Below, piece after piece: positions 1-8,800 of a DNA stretch of 64,000 nt. This DNA comes from Solwaraspora sp. WMMD791. GTDB taxonomy: Bacteria > Actinomycetota > Actinomycetes > Mycobacteriales > Micromonosporaceae. Within the stretch, counting starts at the first letter, position 1; each line of letters starts with the position of its first letter. Position numbers and translations under genes: made by a program. The stretch is taken from assembly GCF_029581195.1 (NCBI RefSeq), contig NZ_CP120737.1:5185001-5249000 (forward strand), given 5' to 3'. Below the pieces are notes generated by a model. That model saw only the letters and a program-made list of their open reading frames with translations, made no database searches and was not told the origin of the DNA.

Positions 1-406
1 AGGCGCCCTGGGTGGTCTCGCCGGCGCCCTGGTTGGCGACGAAGGCCCGGGCGACGCCCTTGACGTCGACGCCGTTGTGCTCGTAGAAGTTGTGGTCCTC
101 CGCCGCGATGATCGCCGCCCGCATCAGCGGCGAGACGTCCTTGAGCGGTACGTCGCGGCGGTTCTCGTCGTACATCGCGGCCAGCATCGTCTTGCCGTCG
201 GAGGCGTACAGGTAGCTGATCTGCGGCGCCCGCTTGACGGTCAGCTCGCTCGGCAGCTTGTCGAAGGTCTCCGCACCCGCCTTGGCGGCCAGCCCCGACA
301 TCGCCACTGCGGGGAACGCCGCGGCGGCGACAACCACGCCGGCCAGCAGCCCACAGATCAGCAGCGATGCGGCGTTGGTCAGAAGGTTGTGGTCTCGCTT
401 CCGCAT
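1..406 (-). CDS. Bifunctional penicillin-binding protein, N-terminal part (cut by window edge)
   Basis: Membrane-anchored peptidoglycan glycosyltransferase/transpeptidase of the PBP1 (ponA2) type; only the first ~135 residues lie in the window. Residues 1-40 form a short basic N-terminus (MRKRDHNLL) and one hydrophobic anchor. The start of the GT51 domain follows, with the motif EDHNFYEHNGVD, which carries the catalytic glutamate. ATG at 406 is chosen; an in-frame GTG three codons upstream (415) is possible. The gene is divergent from wblA, as ponA2 is from whiB4 in mycobacteria. The family is known; the orthology is inferred from synteny. Confidence 0.9.
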   Translation of the reverse strand, partial: MRKRDHNLLTNAASLLICGLLAGVVVAAAAFPAVAMSGLAAKAGAETFDKLPSELTVKRAPQISYLYASDGKTMLAAMYDENRRDVPLKDVSPLMRAAIIAAEDHNFYEHNGVDVKGVARAFVANQGAGETTQGA

Positions 407-803
407 CCAGGTCACCCAGTCAGGGTACGTGAGGTACTGAAGTGGCCGCCGGTTGGCGTACCGGTGCATTTCCTGCCGGCGTCGGCCTCGTTGTGCTAAA
501 CGCAGAGACCTGTCACCCGGTTGTGGTCTCGCCGCCCAGTTTCCTCCGGGGAGGCGTCGGCGGTGGGTTTCCCGCTTTCCGGCTTGGGTACCCCTGCCCG
601 GTACAGCGCCTGACAAGTGTAGGTGTGTCCGGATAAGTGGATTTCATCAATAACGTTGCGTAATCATCCGACTACCTATGATGATGGTCCGGCGAGGATC
701 GCACGGCCGCCGTGCTGCGGGGGAAAGCAGCACGGGTACGGCCAGGCTTGCCGACTGACTCCACCGGTTGGAAGCGGAAAATTGCTAGGGGGGACGAGGA
801 ACG
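407..803. promoter_or_regulatory. Long divergent intergenic region between PBP and wblA
   Basis: 397 bp without a convincing gene. Most of it would be the wblA leader. The stretch around 600-690 is unusually AT-rich for this genome (GATAAGTGGATTTCATCAAT and following), and TTGCGT (656-661) with TATGAT (677-682) is a weak promoter candidate with a short 15-bp spacer. A 13-bp exact repeat, GGTTGTGGTCTCG, occurs at 385-397 (just inside the PBP gene) and 519-531. Long leaders are common for WhiB-family genes, so complex regulation is plausible but not shown. Confidence 0.45.
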
Positions 804-1100
804 ATGGGCATGATCGCTGATTGGCCCAGCCTGGCGGCATGCCAGAGCGGAGACCCGGACGCACTGTTCGTACAGGGCGCCGAGCAGAATGTGGCGAAGC
901 GCGTCTGCCGGGGCTGCCCCGTGCGGTACGAATGCCTCGCCGACGCGCTCGACAACCGGATCGAGTTCGGAGTCTGGGGCGGCATGACCGAACGGGAACG
1001 GCGCGCCCTGCTGCGCCGGCACCCACAGGTGGTGAGCTGGCGAAAGATGTTCGAAGCCGCCATGCGCGACCGCGACAAGGTGCTCGTCACCACCAAGTGA
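804..1100 (+). CDS. wblA: WhiB-family iron-sulfur regulator, WblA/WhiB4 orthologue
   Basis: A 98-residue WhiB-like protein. Four cysteines at 13, 35, 38 and 44 (CxxC plus flanking Cys) bind a [4Fe-4S] cluster in this family, followed by the diagnostic G-V-W-G-G turn at 56-60 and a basic C-terminal tail. Such proteins act as redox- and NO-sensitive transcription regulators, usually with the principal sigma factor. A strong ribosome site (GGGGGGACGAGGA) precedes the ATG. The divergent PBP and the adjacent ArsA-type ATPases match the neighbourhood of Streptomyces wblA and mycobacterial whiB4, which supports the orthology. In those species it affects development, antibiotic production or redox stress; a similar role here is inferred. 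Confidence 0.92.
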   Translation: MGMIADWPSLAACQSGDPDALFVQGAEQNVAKRVCRGCPVRYECLADALDNRIEFGVWGGMTERERRALLRRHPQVVSWRKMFEAAMRDRDKVLVTTK

Positions 1101-1115
1101 CCCGGACCTGCCGGG
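1101..1115. terminator. Short hairpin between convergent wblA and ArsA-like gene
   Basis: CCCGG-ACCTG-CCGGG directly after the wblA stop and 5 bp before the stop of the convergent gene. It is a 5-bp all-GC stem with no T-tract, typical of weak actinobacterial terminators. It could serve both directions. Confidence 0.4.
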
Positions 1116-1119
1116 CGAC

Positions 1120-2268
1120 TCAGCCGCCCTGGCTGATCGCCTGACCGATCGTCCGTAGCCCGTCGACGTCGTGCACGTCGGCGGGCTGCGCCCGGACCGT
1201 CGCCACCGGAACCTGCGGGTACGCGTCGGTGAACACCGTCGCCACCTGCCGTTCCCGGGCCGACTGCTGGGCCACTGCGGCATGCACCCGCAGCACCTCG
1301 GCGGTGGCCGGATGCGCCCCGTTGCGGTCCAGGTCGCGGGCGGCGGCCAGGGACCGCTCCGCCGACAACTCCGTCGCCGGCTCGTGCACCCGGTTGAGCA
1401 CCAGACCGGCCAACGGCATCCGCTCGGCGCCCAGCCGGCCGGCGAAGTACGCCGCCTCCCGTACCGCGTCCGGCTCCGGCGCCGCGACCAGCAAGAATGC
1501 CGTCTCGTCGGCCTGCAGCACCCGGTACGTCTGCTCGGCCCGTTGCCGGAACCCGCCGAACATCGAGTCCAACGCCGCCACGAAACCGGACAGGTCACTG
1601 AGCAACTGCGCGCCGAGAATCTTCTGCACCACCCGGGAGAACATCCCGAACGACGCGGTGACCAGGCTGAACATGCTCCGTCCGCCGGCCCGTGCCGGGG
1701 CCAGCAGCAGCCGCAGCATCCGCCCGTCCAGGAACCGCGACAACCGGGCCGGCGCGTCGAGGAAGTCCAACGCCGAGCGCGACGGCGGGGTGTCCACCAC
1801 GATCAGGTCCCACTCGCCACCGGCGTGCAGCTGACCCAGCTTCTCCATCGCCATGTACTCCTGCGTACCGGCGAACGTCGAACTCATCGCCTGGTAGAAC
1901 GGATTGGCGAAGATGTCGGCGGCCTTGTCCGCGTCGGTGTGGGCGAGCACCACCTCGTCGAAGGTGCGCTTCATGTCCAGCATCATCGCGTGCAACTCGC
2001 CGCCGCTGGCCTCCGCGTCGATCCCCTTGACCTGCCGAGGCGTGTTGTCCAGCTCGGTCAGGCCCAGCGACTGCGCCAGCCGACGGGCCGGGTCGATGGT
2101 GAGCACCACCGTACGGCGGCCGTGCCGCTCGGCGGCGCGCAGCGCCAGCGCCGCGGCGGTCGTCGTCTTGCCCACCCCACCGGCACCGCAGCAGACCACG
2201 ATCCGTACGCCCGGATCGGCCAGGATCCGGTCGACGTCCAGCAGTGGCGCTGCGTGATCAGTTGGCAC
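1120..2268 (-). CDS. ArsA/GET3-like ATPase, second of pair (Rv3680-like)
   Basis: P-loop ATPase of the SIMIBI class, 382 residues with the chosen start. The N-terminal motif CGAGGVGKTTT is a variant of the ArsA deviant Walker A (GKGGVGKT) in which the first lysine is replaced by alanine; the partner gene keeps both. The DTPPS motif in the middle is the Walker B/switch region. It probably acts as a heterodimer with its neighbour; the mycobacterial pair Rv3679/Rv3680 forms such a complex. GTG at 2268 is used because earlier candidate starts overlap the preceding gene and the conserved region begins soon after it, but no clear ribosome site is visible. Substrate unknown; arsenite export is not implied, since no arsB or arsC is nearby. 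Confidence 0.85.
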   Translation of the reverse strand: MPTDHAAPLLDVDRILADPGVRIVVCCGAGGVGKTTTAAALALRAAERHGRRTVVLTIDPARRLAQSLGLTELDNTPRQVKGIDAEASGGELHAMMLDMKRTFDEVVLAHTDADKAADIFANPFYQAMSSTFAGTQEYMAMEKLGQLHAGGEWDLIVVDTPPSRSALDFLDAPARLSRFLDGRMLRLLLAPARAGGRSMFSLVTASFGMFSRVVQKILGAQLLSDLSGFVAALDSMFGGFRQRAEQTYRVLQADETAFLLVAAPEPDAVREAAYFAGRLGAERMPLAGLVLNRVHEPATELSAERSLAAARDLDRNGAHPATAEVLRVHAAVAQQSARERQVATVFTDAYPQVPVATVRAQPADVHDVDGLRTIGQAISQGG

Positions 2269-2305
2269 CTGTCGAGCGTATCGGGGCCCGACGGTGATCC
2301 GCTGA

Positions 2306-3316
2306 TCAAGTCGCTGTGAGGTCGCTTCCAGCCGCCGCCTGGCCATGGGTGAGCAGTGCCGTGGCGAGCAGGTCCAGCCCGGCCCGGGTGACGCCGTCCG
2401 GAAGCAGCGGCAACGTCACGATCGGTCGATCCAGCTCGACCAGGTCGGTCTGCAGCGACTCCTCCAGCGCCCGGCGGGTCAGATGCTCCTGGGCCTCGGT
2501 CTGCAGGGCGGCGACCGTGGCCCGGTCGACCGGCAGCCCGGCGGCGGCCAGCCCGCGCCGCAGCTGCGCCTGGCTCACCGGCCCGTTCCGTAGCAGCGGC
2601 GGGCGGGCGGCGTTGACGATGACGTTGCCCACCGGAATGCCCAGCCCGGTGAGCTCGGCGACCGCGTCGACCGTCTCCTGGACCGGCATCTCCTCCAACA
2701 GCGTCACCACGTGCACCGCGGTGATCGGGGACCGCAGCAGCGCCGCCACGCCTTCGCTCTGGGACTTGATCGGGCCGACCTTGGCCAGCCGGGCGGTTTC
2801 CGCGGTCACGTTGAGGAACCGGCCGATCCGGCCGGTCGGTGGTGCGTCGAGCACCACCGCGTCGTACACCCGGCGGTGGTCGACCATCCGGGTGGTGGCC
2901 TCCTTCACCTTGCCGGTGAGCAGCACGTCGCGCAGGCCCGGAGCGATCGTGGTGGCGAAGTCGATCGCGCCGAAGCGGCGCAGCGCCCGGCCGGCCGCCC
3001 CCAGCTTGTAGAACATGTCGAGGTACTCCAGCAGGGCTTCCTCCGCGTCGACCGCCAGGGCCCGTACCTCACCGCCGGCGGCCGAGGTCGCGATCCGCCG
3101 CTCCTGGTACGGCAGCGGCTCGATGCCGAACAGCTGGGCGACCCCCTGCCGGCCCTCGACCTCGGCCAGCAGGGTCCGTCGGCCGGCTCCGGCCAACGCC
3201 AGCGCCAGCGCGGCGGCGACGCTGGTCTTGCCGGTGCCGCCCTTGCCGGTGACCACGTGCAGCCGCGACGGCCAGCCCGGCACCGCCGACCCCGGTGACT
3301 GTTCGAATACCCCCAC
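2306..3316 (-). CDS. ArsA/GET3-like ATPase, first of pair (Rv3679-like)
   Basis: 336-residue ATPase with the intact deviant Walker A GKGGTGKTS near residue 25 and LDAPPTGR as the switch region. It lies immediately upstream of the second ATPase (37-bp gap) on the same strand, so the two are probably co-transcribed and work together. The start is uncertain: GTG at 3316 or TTG at 3322, neither with a good ribosome site, so the mRNA may be leaderless. Conserved next to whiB4/wblA in many actinobacteria; a link to envelope stress has been proposed for the mycobacterial pair, but the cargo is unknown. Confidence 0.87.
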   Translation of the reverse strand: MGVFEQSPGSAVPGWPSRLHVVTGKGGTGKTSVAAALALALAGAGRRTLLAEVEGRQGVAQLFGIEPLPYQERRIATSAAGGEVRALAVDAEEALLEYLDMFYKLGAAGRALRRFGAIDFATTIAPGLRDVLLTGKVKEATTRMVDHRRVYDAVVLDAPPTGRIGRFLNVTAETARLAKVGPIKSQSEGVAALLRSPITAVHVVTLLEEMPVQETVDAVAELTGLGIPVGNVIVNAARPPLLRNGPVSQAQLRRGLAAAGLPVDRATVAALQTEAQEHLTRRALEESLQTDLVELDRPIVTLPLLPDGVTRAGLDLLATALLTHGQAAAGSDLTAT

Positions 3317-3341
3317 GTGCAACCAGACTAGTCAGTCCGGC

Positions 3342-4268
3342 TCAGTTGACGTCGCAGACGAACCAGCCCGACTTCTGTACCACCACGAAGTTGAGGTCCT
3401 GCTCGGCACTGCGCTCGTCCTCGGTGACCATCCGGACGGTGACCGAGACGAGGGCCCGTTCCTCGTTCTGCTCGTCGATCGTCGGCACGTTCCACTCGAA
3501 CTGGGGGTTGCGGTACGTCGAGGAGTAGCCCTCGATCTCCTCGACCTTGTCGATCAATGCGGTCTCGTCGCGGGCCTCGCGGCAGACCAGGTCGGCGGCG
3601 GCGGTGACGTCCCGGTCGGTGTAGACGGCCTGCAGGAACTCGTCGACCGCGGCGACCGGCTCGGCCGCGCCCCCGCCGGTCTCCAGGTTGTTGATCACGA
3701 GGAAGGCGGCGATCCCACCGCCGCCGCAGAGCAGCAGCACCACACCGAGCACCACCGAGGTGATCAGCAGCCCACGTCGGCGGCCCGCCGCTGGCGCGGC
3801 CGGCGACCCGGGTGCCATCGGCACCGGCTGGCCAGGTGCCGGCGGGAAACCGCCGGGCCCCGGTGGACCAGCTGCGGGCCCCGGCGACACCGGCTGGCCC
3901 GACGGCGGTGACGCGCCGAGCGACTGGCCGAACGGCTGCCCCGGCGGTGGTGGCGCGCCGAGCGACTGGCCGAACGGCTGCCCCGGCGGCGGGGGAGCGA
4001 ACGGCTGCCCGGGTGGCGGTGGTGGCGCGGCGAACGCTGGCGGCGCGGAGGACGGCGGTCCGGCGGGTGCCGGTGGGCCAGCGGGCGGCGGGGCGAACGC
4101 CGGCGGGTCCGGCCGCTGCCAGGGCGGCGGCGGGAACGGCTGACCGCCGGTCGGCGTGGACCCGGTCGGTGCCGGCGCGGCCGGCGACGGCGGTGGGGTC
4201 TGCGGCGGCGCGGCGTCCGGCGGCTGGGCGTCCGGCGGCGGGGTGCCGCCGCTGGGCGGTTGCGTCAT
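3342..4268 (-). CDS. Proline-rich single-pass membrane protein with extracytoplasmic NTF2-like domain
   Basis: 308 residues. The N-terminal ~165 residues are extremely rich in Pro, Gly, Ala and Gln and contain a 14-residue repeat (PFGQSLGAPPPPGQ, DNA period 42 bp, around 3913-3990). A basic patch (GRRRG) and one helix (LLITSVVLGVVLLLCGG) follow, then a folded C-terminal domain of ~110 residues with two cysteines (VCREAR and FVCDVN) that may pair outside the cell. The C-terminal part resembles small DUF4878/NTF2-like domains. ATG at 4268 is preferred over 4274 because GGGG lies at correct spacing. Function unknown. The 183-residue protein at 43164-43715 has a similar layout. Confidence 0.8.
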   Translation of the reverse strand: MTQPPSGGTPPPDAQPPDAAPPQTPPPSPAAPAPTGSTPTGGQPFPPPPWQRPDPPAFAPPPAGPPAPAGPPSSAPPAFAAPPPPPGQPFAPPPPGQPFGQSLGAPPPPGQPFGQSLGASPPSGQPVSPGPAAGPPGPGGFPPAPGQPVPMAPGSPAAPAAGRRRGLLITSVVLGVVLLLCGGGGIAAFLVINNLETGGGAAEPVAAVDEFLQAVYTDRDVTAAADLVCREARDETALIDKVEEIEGYSSTYRNPQFEWNVPTIDEQNEERALVSVTVRMVTEDERSAEQDLNFVVVQKSGWFVCDVN

Positions 4269-4370
4269 CCTCATCCCCAGGTTGTCGTCGCGGGCAGCGG
4301 GATCGTCGTCACCCGACGGTGACAGGGTAGCCGCCCGTCGCTCCCGGAGCACTCTGCCGTCCGGTGGCCG

Positions 4371-4376
4371 TAGGCT
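4371..4376 (+). promoter_or_regulatory. -10 box upstream of DUF4177-ridA
   Basis: TAGGCT at 4371-4376, placing a start of transcription near 4383 and leaving a ~30-nt leader with GAGGAG before the ATG at 4414. Position fits a normal leadered promoter; no clear -35. Confidence 0.4.
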
Positions 4377-4413
4377 GTGCCCGTACCCGAGGAGAACGAG
4401 GAGCCGTACCGCG

Positions 4414-4569
4414 ATGCAGAAGTGGGAGTACGTCACCGTGCCGCTGCTGGTGCATGCCACCAAGCAGATTCTCGACAACTGGGGCGACGACGGCTGGGAG
4501 CTGGTCGCCGTGGTGCCCGGGCCCAACCCGGACCAGTTGGTGGCGTACATGAAGCGGCCCAAGGCATGA
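4414..4569 (+). CDS. DUF4177 small conserved protein
   Basis: 51-residue protein of the DUF4177 type: MQKWEYVTVPLL, then LDNWGDDGWELVAVVPG and a lysine-rich end. The WEY...GWELV signature is characteristic of the family. GAGGAG lies 10 nt before the ATG. The stop codon overlaps the ATG of the RidA gene (ATGA), so the two are translationally coupled; the same small gene accompanies ridA in mycobacteria. Molecular role unknown. Confidence 0.88.
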   Translation: MQKWEYVTVPLLVHATKQILDNWGDDGWELVAVVPGPNPDQLVAYMKRPKA

Positions 4570-5027
4570 GCGCCGATCCGTACGCCCGTCTCGCCGATCT
4601 GGGGCTGAGCCTGCCGACGGTCGTGCCGCCGGTGGCGGCCTACGTCCCGGCGGTCCGCTCCGGCCAGCACGTCTACGTTTCCGGGCAGCTGCCGATGGCC
4701 GACGGAGCGTTGCTCGCGGTCGGCAAGGTCGGTGCCGAGGTGACCCCGGAGGAGGCCAAGGCGCTGGCCCACCAGTGCGCGTTGAACGCCCTCGCCGCGG
4801 TCGAGCAGCTGGTCGGCCTCGGCGCGGTCACCCGGATCGTCAAGGTCACCGGCTTCGTCGCGTCGGCCGCCGGCTTCACCGGCCAGCCCGCGGTGATCAA
4901 CGGGGCGTCGGAGCTGTTCGGTGAGGTCTTCGGCGAGGCCGGTCGGCACGCGCGCAGCGCGGTCGGGGTCGCCGAGCTGCCACTCGGCGCACCGGTCGAG
5001 GTGGAGATCATCGTCGAGGTGTCCTGA
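4566..5027 (+). CDS. RidA/YjgF-family protein (Rv3678c-like)
   Basis: 153-residue RidA-superfamily protein. Members hydrolyse reactive enamine/imine intermediates of amino-acid metabolism or bind small ligands. Visible features are SGQHVYVSGQLPMADG near the N-terminus, the ALNALAAVEQLVGLG helix and the C-terminal VEVEIIVEVS strand. The canonical Arg of active RidA (usually in the C-terminal RSAV/RxxV region) may be R132 in HARSAVGVAELPLG, but I cannot be sure this branch is catalytic. Coupled to the DUF4177 gene by a 4-nt overlap. Confidence 0.88.
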   Translation: MSADPYARLADLGLSLPTVVPPVAAYVPAVRSGQHVYVSGQLPMADGALLAVGKVGAEVTPEEAKALAHQCALNALAAVEQLVGLGAVTRIVKVTGFVASAAGFTGQPAVINGASELFGEVFGEAGRHARSAVGVAELPLGAPVEVEIIVEVS

Positions 5028-5080
5028 CCCGACGGGGTCGGTCGACACGAGGAAGTCTCGGCGAAGTCACGCTGCGGTCG

Positions 5081-5086
5081 TACGAT
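5081..5086 (+). promoter_or_regulatory. -10 box of probable leaderless promoter, MBL hydrolase
   Basis: TACGAT, 7 nt before the ATG at 5094. One of a recurring set of TANNNT boxes at this spacing in the window. Confidence 0.4.
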
Positions 5087-5093
5087 CGCAGCC

Positions 5094-5864
5094 ATGACCT
5101 CGCACGTCACCGCCCCCGCCACGGCACTGGCCGACCAGTTGCCGGGTTGGGTGAGCCTGCTGCGGGCACCCAACCCGGGGCCGATGACGCTCGACGGCAC
5201 CAACACCTGGGTGCTGCGCCAGCCGGGGCAGTCACTCGGCGTACTGGTCGACCCCGGCCCGGCGCACGCCGGGCACCTGGACCGGATCGCCGCCGCCGGC
5301 CCGTACGCGGCGGTCCTGCTCACCCATGGCCACCCGGACCACGTCGAGGCGGTCCCGGCACTCGCAGGGCGGGTCGACGCCCCGGTGCACCACGCGGTCG
5401 CGGACGGGACGCCCCTGCACGTCGGCGGGTTGACGGTCACCGCGCTGGCCACCCCGGGGCACACCGGGGACTCGGTCTGCTTCCTGGTCGCCGGCCCCGC
5501 CGGGCAGCGGGTGATGCTCACCGGCGACACCATCCTCGGGCGTGGCACCACCGTGGTCGCCTGGCCCGACGGTGACCTCGGCGACTACCTGACCAGCCTG
5601 CGGCGGCTGGCCGCGTACGACGGGGTGCCCGCGCTGCCGGGCCACGGGCCGGCGCTGGTCGACTGCGCCGCCGCCGCCCGGTTCTACCTGGCCCACCGGC
5701 AGGCCCGGCTCGACCAGGTCCGGCAGGTCGTGGCCGCCGGCGTCACGGACCCGGCCGCCGTCGTGGCCGAGGTCTACGCCGACGTCGACCGGGCGCTGTG
5801 GCCGGCCGCCGAATGGTCGGTACGGGCACAGCTGGCCTACCTGCAGCGGTCGGACCCGCAGTGA
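5094..5864 (+). CDS. Metallo-beta-lactamase-fold hydrolase (LACTB2-like; Rv3677c-like)
   Basis: 256-residue MBL-fold enzyme. The zinc signature THGHPDHVEA (HxHxDH) is at ~80, GHTGDSVCF supplies the next His and the TGDTILGRGT region the bridging Asp. GHGPALVD near 185 gives the last His, and a C-terminal helical extension follows as in LACTB2-type hydrolases. Probably a hydrolase of thioesters or RNA; substrate not predictable. No ribosome site, but a -10-like box ends 8 nt before the ATG. The stop overlaps the GTG of the cyclase gene (GTGA), suggesting one transcript with it. Confidence 0.88.
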   Translation: MTSHVTAPATALADQLPGWVSLLRAPNPGPMTLDGTNTWVLRQPGQSLGVLVDPGPAHAGHLDRIAAAGPYAAVLLTHGHPDHVEAVPALAGRVDAPVHHAVADGTPLHVGGLTVTALATPGHTGDSVCFLVAGPAGQRVMLTGDTILGRGTTVVAWPDGDLGDYLTSLRRLAAYDGVPALPGHGPALVDCAAAARFYLAHRQARLDQVRQVVAAGVTDPAAVVAEVYADVDRALWPAAEWSVRAQLAYLQRSDPQ

Positions 5865-8800
5865 CCTGCGCGGTCTGCGGCACCGTCCCGGTGCCCGGTG
5901 CCCGGTTCTGCCACAACTGCGGTGCGGCGCTGCCGGCCGCCGCGTTCCTACCGGCCGCCGAACGCCGGGTGGTCACGGTGCTCTTCGGTGACCTGTCCGA
6001 CTTCACCTCCTGGTCGGAGGATCTCGACCCGGAGCGGGTCGGCGCGGTGACCGACCGGGTGCTGGCCGCCCTGGCCGGTGCGGTCAAGACCTTCGGCGGG
6101 CACGTCGACAAGCTGACCGGCGACGGGATCATGGCGGTCTTCGGTGCCCCGGTGGCGCACGAGGACGACGCGGAACGCGCCGTCCGGGCCGCGCTGAGCA
6201 TGCAGCGGGCGGTGCGGCGGGTGCTCGACGACGAACGCGGTGGCGGGGCCCCGCTCGGCCTGCGGGTCGGGCTGAACACCGGCGACGTGGTGGCCGGCAT
6301 CCAGGCGGCCATCGAGTACACGGTGATCGGCGACACGGTCAACACCGCCGCTCGGCTGGCCGACGCCGCCGCGATCGGTGCGGTGTACGCGGGGGCCAGC
6401 ACTGAGACCGCGACCCGGCACGTGGCAGCCTGGCGGCGGCTGCGTCCGCTGCGGCTCAAGGGCAAACGGGCCCCGGTCGAGGCGTACGAACTGCTCGGCC
6501 TGCACGACGCACCCGGTACCCGGTCCGGCATCGGCGACCAGGCACCGTTCGTCGGTCGGGAGGCCGAGGTGGGCCGGCTGGCCGGCCGGCTCACCGAGGT
6601 GATCGACAACGGCGAGCCCCGGGTGCTGGTGCTGACGGCGGAGGCCGGCATCGGCAAGTCCCGGTTCGCCGCCGAGGTCGAGCGGTACGCGGCCGGCTAC
6701 GACGTCGGCACCGGCCGGTACGCCGCCCCGACCGGTGCCCGGGTGCTGTCGGTGCGGTGCGCGGCGTTCGGCGAGCGGCGGCGGCTGGCACCACTGGCGG
6801 ACCTGGTGCGGATCGCGGCCGGGTTGCCCCGGGACGGATCCACCGCCGTCACCCGGGCCGTCGTCGAGGAGCGGCTGCGCCGGCTCGGCCACCGGCTGAC
6901 CCGGCTGTCACCGCAGCCGCCGACGATCGCGGTCGACCTGCTGCTGAACCTGCTCGGGTACGCCGACCCGCCGACCGCCCACCCGTCGTCGGGGCCGGCG
7001 GACCTCACCGCCGACGCCCCGGTGCTCGACGCGGAGGCCATCCCCGGCGCGGTCGCCGACCTGCTCAGTGCCCTGGCCCGGGAGACGCCGCTGCTGGTCG
7101 TCGTCGACGACCTGCACGACGCCCTGCCGGAGACGGTCGAGGCGCTCGGCGAGACCCTGTCGCGACTCACCGGCCCGGTGCTGGTGCTGCTGCTGGGCCG
7201 CCCCGAACTGGTCCGGACCACCGCTGGCGCGTTGAACCGGGTCGCCGACGCCGAGGTGCACGCGTTGCCGCCGCTGCGCGGGGCCGACGCGGCCCGGCTG
7301 CTCACTTCGTACCTGGGCGGTGGCCGGTTGCCGCAGCCGGACGTGGACCGGCTGCTGGCCACCGCCCAGGGCAACCCGTTCTATCTGGCGGAGCTGGTCA
7401 CCCTGCTGATCGAGCGCGGGGCGCTGACCCGGACCGGCCCGGTGCCCGGCGACGGGGCCGCCGACGACGTGGACTGGCGGCTGGTGCCGGGTTCGCTGAG
7501 CAGCCGGCTGCTCTCCCGGGACCTGGCGGCGGTGCTGGCCGCCCGGATCGACGCGCTGCCGGCCGACGCGCGGTCGGTGCTGCGGGACGCGTCGGTGGTC
7601 GGTGACGTCGTGCCGGAGGGCACCCTGGAGGCGCTGCGGGACCGGCGCGACGGCCGCCCGGCGGCGGTGGTCGCCGTGGAGCTGGCTCGCGCCGTCGAGG
7701 AGCTGCTGCAGCGCCGAATGCTGCGGCGGACCCGGACCGGGTACGCCTTCCCGACCCCGCTGATGCGGGAGGCGGCGTACGCCGGTATCGGCAAGGCCGA
7801 CCTGGCCGAGCGGCACGCCTGCCTGGCCCGGTGGGCCGACACCGTGGAGAGCCTGGCCCTGCGGGACGCCTTCATCGCCGAGCACGCCGAGCGGGCGGTC
7901 GGGCTCGCCGAGGCGGTGGGTCTGCGACCGGACTCGCCGGCCCGTACGGTGGCGGCGATCGGGGTGGCCGCGCTGGGCCGGGCCGCCCGCAAGGCGATCG
8001 CCGGTGGCGAGCCGCAGCTGGCCGTCGAGTATGCCGAGCGGGCGACCGCGCTGGGCGGCGAGTCGGTGCCCAAGGTCGACCGGCTGGTGTACGCGCGGGC
8101 GCTGCTGCAGACCGGCCGGCCGGCCGACGCCCTGGCGGACGCGGAGAAGGTCTTCGCCAACGCGGCCGACGACGCGACCGCCCGTACCGGTGCCCTGCTG
8201 GTGGCCGGGCGGGCCCACCGGGCGCTGGGTGACGCGACCCGGGCGACGGCGACCTGGCGGGAGGCGTTGCAGGTGGCCACCGAGGTGGGGCTGCCCGCCG
8301 AGCGGGCCGAGGCGATGCGCCGGCTCGGCATGGCCGACTTCCTGGCCGGCCGGCTCAGCCGGGCGAGCAGCCGGTTCGCCGCCGCGTACCAGGTCAACCT
8401 GGCCGCCGGCGACCTGCGCGGACAGGCGTGGTCGCTGCAGAGCCTGGCCTGGGTGACCACGACCCGGGGTGACTTCGCCGGAGCCGATGCGGTGCTGGGC
8501 CGGGCGGCGCGGCTCTTCGCCGAGCTCGACGATCCGGTCGGTCGGGCGTGGCTGCGCGGGACCACCGCGTTCGCCCGGTTGCTCTCCGGCCGGTTGGCCG
8601 ACGCCCGGCGGCTGGCCCAGGTGTTCCTGCCGTTCGGCGAGCGGGTGGGGGAGGCGTGGGCGGTCGGCACGTTGCGGGCGGTCGAGGCGTTCGCCGCGGC
8701 TGAGCTGGGTGAGCTGGCCGAGGCCGACCAGTCGGCCCGTCGGGCGTACCGCGATTTCGACAGCGCGGCCGACGACTGGGGCCGGGGCTTCGCGCTGCTG

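Noticed and set aside
1120-3316. Arsenic resistance operon
   Set aside because: The two ArsA-type ATPases match the whiB4-linked pair of mycobacteria and no arsR, arsB or arsC is present.
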